Assembly: GCA_017631745.1 (NCBI GenBank) | Contig: JAGBSR010000162.1 | Span: forward strand, 1-7,661 | Source of the DNA: Clostridia bacterium | GTDB lineage: Bacteria; Bacillota; Clostridia; Oscillospirales; Acutalibacteraceae | Reading direction: 5' to 3' | DNA: 7,661 bases | Shown here: positions 5,211 to 7,661 of the stretch, one piece after another | Layout: each line of letters starts with the position of its first letter | Numbering within the stretch: position 1 is the stretch's first letter | Notes under the pieces: generated by a model | Told to the model about the DNA's origin: nothing | The model's database searches: none | What the model saw: only the letters and a program-made list of their open reading frames with translations | Made by a program: the position numbers and the translations under genes

Positions 5211-6509
5211 ATGCCAATCTTCAAACCTGAAATAGAATGCGCTTCAAGAACTTATCTTCACGCACTTCAGTCAGAAAGACTTGTAAAAATGGTAGAAAAT
5301 GCTTATAACAATGTTCCTTTTTACAAGAAAAAGTTAGACGAAATGGGACTTAAGCCCGAGGATATCAAGTCAATCGATGATCTTCATAAGCTTCCCTTTA
5401 CTGTAAAAACCGACCTTCGCGACAACTATCCTTTTGGCCTTTTCGCAAGACCTCAGAGCGATATTGTCCGTATCCACGCTTCATCAGGTACCACAGGTAA
5501 GGCTACCGTTGTAGGCTACACTCAGAATGATATTGATGTATGGTCAGACGGTGCTGCAAGAGCTATCAGTGCTGCAGGCGGTAAGAAAGACGATATTATC
5601 CATGTTTCATACGGCTACGGCCTTTTCACAGGCGGTCTCGGTCTTCACTACGGTGCTGAAAAGGTAGGTGCTACAGCTCTTCCTGTTTCATCAGGTAACA
5701 CCAACCGTCAGATTCAGCTTCTTCAGGATTTCGGCTCTGATATTCTTTGCTGCACACCCTCGTATGCCATGTTTATCGGTGAAACTTTAAGAGATATGGG
5801 TATCGATCCCAAGAGTCTCAAGCTTCGTTCGGGTATATTCGGTGCTGAGCCTTGGACAGATGAAATGAGAAAAGAAATAGAAGAACTTCTCGATATCAAG
5901 GCTTATGACATCTACGGTCTTTCAGAAATTGCGGGTCCCGGTGTTGCATATAACTGTGAATGTCAGAACGGCCTTCACGTTTGCGAAGACTATTTCTATC
6001 CGGAAATCATCGACCCCGATACCCTTGAGGTTCTTCCCGACGGAGAATACGGTGAGCTTGTATTTACCTGCATCGGTAAAGAGGCTCTTCCACTTATCAG
6101 ATACCGCACAAGAGACATCTGTGCGCTCACAAGAGAAAAGTGTGCTTGCGGCAGAACAACTGTCAGAATGGCTAAGCCTAAGGGCAGAAGCGACGATATG
6201 CTCATTATCCGCGGCGTAAATGTATTCCCCTCACAGGTTGAGCATGTTCTTCTTTCGCTTAATATGACACCAAACTATCTGATTATTGTTGACAGAAAGA
6301 ATAATCTTGATATAATGGAAGTACAGGTAGAAATGATGCCTGATATGTTCTCAGATACAGTTAAATCTCTTGAAAACACAGAGAAGATGATCGAGGGCGC
6401 ACTTCAGTCAACTCTCAACATCCACGCTAAGGTTCGCCTTATGGAGCCCGGTGCACTTCCAAGAAGTGAAGGCAAGGCAAAGAGAGTTATCGACAACAGA
6501 AAGTTTTAA
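5211..6509 (+). CDS. paaK: Phenylacetate-CoA ligase family enzyme (aryl acid:CoA ligase, AMP-forming), copy 2
   Basis: This is a second complete PaaK-type ligase, 432 residues, clearly a paralogue of the product of 1481-2800. Motifs in order are: HASSGTTGK (89-97, ATP phosphate loop), GAEPWT (211-216), YGLSE (235-239), YRTRD (298-302), GRSDDMLIIRGVNVFPSQVE (325-344) and EGKAKRV with the catalytic Lys422. Cys249, His256, Cys311 and Cys313 match the four putative metal ligands of the first copy. Unlike that copy, it keeps the usual GAEPW segment next to the acid-binding site, so it looks like the more conventional phenylacetate ligase. The two ligases enclose iorAB, and the ACT gene follows after 21 bases. 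Part of the hinge region (6183-6241) is almost identical in DNA to 2471-2529. The enzyme should be active in the cytoplasm on an arylacetate; the specific acid is unproven. Confidence 0.92.
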   Translation: MPIFKPEIECASRTYLHALQSERLVKMVENAYNNVPFYKKKLDEMGLKPEDIKSIDDLHKLPFTVKTDLRDNYPFGLFARPQSDIVRIHASSGTTGKATVVGYTQNDIDVWSDGAARAISAAGGKKDDIIHVSYGYGLFTGGLGLHYGAEKVGATALPVSSGNTNRQIQLLQDFGSDILCCTPSYAMFIGETLRDMGIDPKSLKLRSGIFGAEPWTDEMRKEIEELLDIKAYDIYGLSEIAGPGVAYNCECQNGLHVCEDYFYPEIIDPDTLEVLPDGEYGELVFTCIGKEALPLIRYRTRDICALTREKCACGRTTVRMAKPKGRSDDMLIIRGVNVFPSQVEHVLLSLNMTPNYLIIVDRKNNLDIMEVQVEMMPDMFSDTVKSLENTEKMIEGALQSTLNIHAKVRLMEPGALPRSEGKAKRVIDNRKF

Positions 6510-6530
6510 TTAAGCAAAGGAGAAAACATT

Positions 6531-6965
6531 ATGATTATCAAGCAGATTTCAATTTTCGTTGAAAATAAGAAAGGCAGACTCGCTGAAATCACAGAAACAA
6601 TTGCAAAGTCAGGTGCAAACATCAGAGCGCTTTCAATTGCTGATACAACAGATTTCGGTATTCTTCGCATAATCGTTGATAAAGCTGACGATGCAGCAGC
6701 AACCCTTAAAGAAGCAGGAATTACAGTTTCAGTGACAAATGTTATTGCAATCGGTATCGATGATACTCCCGGTGCTTTCTCAGTACCTATGAGAATTCTC
6801 TCAGATGCAGGTATCGATGTTGAATATATGTATGCTTTCATCACAAGAAAGAGCGAAAAGGCATATGTAATTCTTCGTGTAGCAGATAATGATACAGCTG
6901 CAAAGGTGCTTATGGATAAAGGTGTTGAGCTTCTTGACGAAGAAGGCTTCCACAGCTTAATGTAA
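6531..6965 (+). CDS. Tandem ACT-domain protein, probable amino-acid sensor of the aryl-CoA module
   Basis: This small cytoplasmic protein of 144 residues consists of two ACT domains and nothing else. Domain one covers about 3-66 (IKQISIFVENKKGRLAEITETIAKSG region; turn glycine Gly15, then GANIRALSIAD). Domain two covers about 71-135 (DDTPGAFSVPMRILSDAGIDVEYMYAF region; Gly81). ACT domains bind amino acids, often at dimer interfaces, and impose allosteric control. Stand-alone double-ACT proteins are often found beside PaaK-type ligases. Its place as the last gene, 21 bases after the ligase with AGGAG (6518-6522) eight bases before the ATG, suggests it senses an aromatic amino acid and tunes the ligases or IorAB. 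It has no DNA-binding or catalytic domain, so direct transcriptional control is unlikely. A strong terminator follows. The domain call is firm; the ligand and the target are inference. Confidence 0.88.
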   Translation: MIIKQISIFVENKKGRLAEITETIAKSGANIRALSIADTTDFGILRIIVDKADDAAATLKEAGITVSVTNVIAIGIDDTPGAFSVPMRILSDAGIDVEYMYAFITRKSEKAYVILRVADNDTAAKVLMDKGVELLDEEGFHSLM

Positions 6966-6974
6966 TTAATTCTT

Positions 6975-7013
6975 CAGCCGAGGGTACATCAGTACCTTCG
7001 GTTGTTTTGTTTT
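6975..7013 (+). terminator. Strong rho-independent terminator of the paaK-iorAB-ACT operon
   Basis: CAGCCGAGGGTAC (6975-6987) pairs with GTACCTTCGGTTG (6992-7004) to give a 13-bp stem with two G-U pairs around an ATCA loop. It is followed by TTTTGTTTT (7005-7013). It starts nine bases after the ACT stop codon and ends two bases before the Shine-Dalgarno of the next gene. Confidence 0.92.
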
Positions 7014-7026
7014 CTGAGGTGAAAAT

Positions 7027-7661
7027 ATGAGAAATATTACGATTGATACAAACAAGATATCACCTACCAACGGCGGCATTTTTGAGGGCTGGGGCACAAG
7101 TCTTTGTTGGTGGGCAAACAGAGTCGGCTTCAGCGAAAAGCTGACAAAAGACAGTGCAAGGCTTTTCTTTTCAAAAGAGGATGGCCTCGGTCTTAACATT
7201 ATGAGATATAATATCGGAGGCGGTGACGACCCGACTCATAATCATATCAAACGCACGGATTCGGAAATGCCCGGCTGGTGGAAATATGACGAAGAGACTA
7301 AAAGCTTTATCTTCAACAGCGACACCGATAAAAATCAGCTTGCTGTTTTGTCTCAGGCTTATAAGGCATCGGCTGACGACGCTTATGTTGAGGCTTTTTC
7401 AAACTCTCCGCCATATTATATGACCGTCAGCGGCTGCAGCTCAGGAAGCAGAAGTGCTATTGCAACTAACCTGAAAAAATCTCAGGTTGTACCATTTGCC
7501 GAGTATCTTGCGATGGTCTGCGATTATATTCAGAATAATCATAAGATTAAAATCAAAAGCCTTGCAGCAATGAACGAGCCCTTCACAAATTATTGGCGAT
7601 ACTTCTCGGAAAAGCAGGAGGGCTGTCATATATCTCCCGGCAAAATGCAAAGCAGGGTACT
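7027..7661 (+). CDS. GH30-family glycoside hydrolase, probable endo-beta-1,6-galactanase type (3' truncated by window end)
   Basis: The first 211 codons are visible with no stop; the gene runs off the window. Motifs match GH30 beta-1,6-galactanase-like enzymes: EGWGTSLCWWAN (20-31), RYNIGGGDDP (60-69), EAFSNSPPYYMTVSG (122-136), and SLAAMNEPF (178-186), whose Glu184 is the expected acid/base at the end of a TIM-barrel strand. EKQEGCH (195-201) follows. The catalytic nucleophile would lie beyond the window. The protein begins MRNITIDTNK with no signal peptide, so unless the start is misplaced it acts in the cytoplasm, perhaps on imported galacto-oligosaccharides. GAGGTG (7016-7021), five bases before the ATG, supports this start, and no better one is seen upstream. 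The gene is separated from the ACT gene by a strong terminator and is functionally unrelated to it. The family is confident; the linkage specificity is uncertain, as GH30 also includes xylanases, glucosidases and fucosidases. Confidence 0.85.
   Translation, partial: MRNITIDTNKISPTNGGIFEGWGTSLCWWANRVGFSEKLTKDSARLFFSKEDGLGLNIMRYNIGGGDDPTHNHIKRTDSEMPGWWKYDEETKSFIFNSDTDKNQLAVLSQAYKASADDAYVEAFSNSPPYYMTVSGCSSGSRSAIATNLKKSQVVPFAEYLAMVCDYIQNNHKIKIKSLAAMNEPFTNYWRYFSEKQEGCHISPGKMQSRV

Noticed and set aside
5201..5230. Small reading frame from ATG 5201 before the second ligase
   Set aside because: Nine codons, too close to the Shine-Dalgarno element to be initiated efficiently, and without any recognisable feature.
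1641..6844. Open frames of 60-120 codons on the - strand and in other + frames across the operon
   Set aside because: All lie inside strongly conserved genes, lack ribosome binding sites of their own, and encode low-complexity Ser/Leu-rich products typical of shadow frames.

Overview
The window looks like chromosomal DNA of an anaerobic, fibre- or gut-associated Clostridia-type Firmicute, plausibly Ruminococcaceae/Oscillospiraceae. This rests on strong AGGAG-type ribosome binding sites, AT-rich spacers, a canonical sigma-A promoter, oxygen-sensitive 2-oxoacid:ferredoxin oxidoreductase genes and a neighbouring GH30 glycoside hydrolase. The genus cannot be fixed from the sequence alone. All genes are on the + strand; I saw no convincing gene on the - strand, and no tRNA, rRNA, CRISPR array or mobile element.

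Layout. (1) Bases 1-1199: the 3' end of a gene resembling a C39/papain-type cysteine peptidase domain, then, 17 bases on, a membrane-anchored alpha/beta hydrolase with a complete catalytic triad. A rho-independent terminator (1213-1237) closes this unit. (2) Bases 1260-1480: a regulatory region with a near-consensus promoter whose spacer holds a perfect 12-bp palindrome, and a leader of about 185 bases. The leader contains a long inverted repeat enclosing phased A-tracts and two tandem hairpins with TTTT loops. (3) Bases 1481-6965: a five-gene operon, paaK-type ligase / iorA / iorB / second paaK-type ligase / double-ACT-domain protein, ended by a strong terminator (6975-7013). (4) From 7027 to the window end: the first 211 codons of a GH30 endo-beta-1,6-galactanase-like enzyme without a signal peptide.

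How the operon probably works. IorAB interconverts arylpyruvates (indolepyruvate, phenylpyruvate, 4-hydroxyphenylpyruvate) and arylacetyl-CoA plus CO2, using ferredoxin and thiamine diphosphate. PaaK-type ligases convert arylacetates to arylacetyl-CoA with ATP. Together they can run reductively, salvaging phenylacetate, indoleacetate or hydroxyphenylacetate into aromatic amino acids, a route known physiologically from rumen anaerobes and genetically from methanogens. They could also run oxidatively, degrading aromatic amino acids to arylacetates. The two ligases differ at residues near the acid pocket, so they may serve different aryl acids. The tandem ACT protein is a plausible amino-acid sensor for the module. 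The direction of flux, the substrates and the regulator's target are inference.

The most unusual parts are the elaborate promoter/leader, the bracketing of iorAB by two divergent ligases plus a dedicated ACT protein, and a near-identical 59-bp stretch shared by the two ligase genes.
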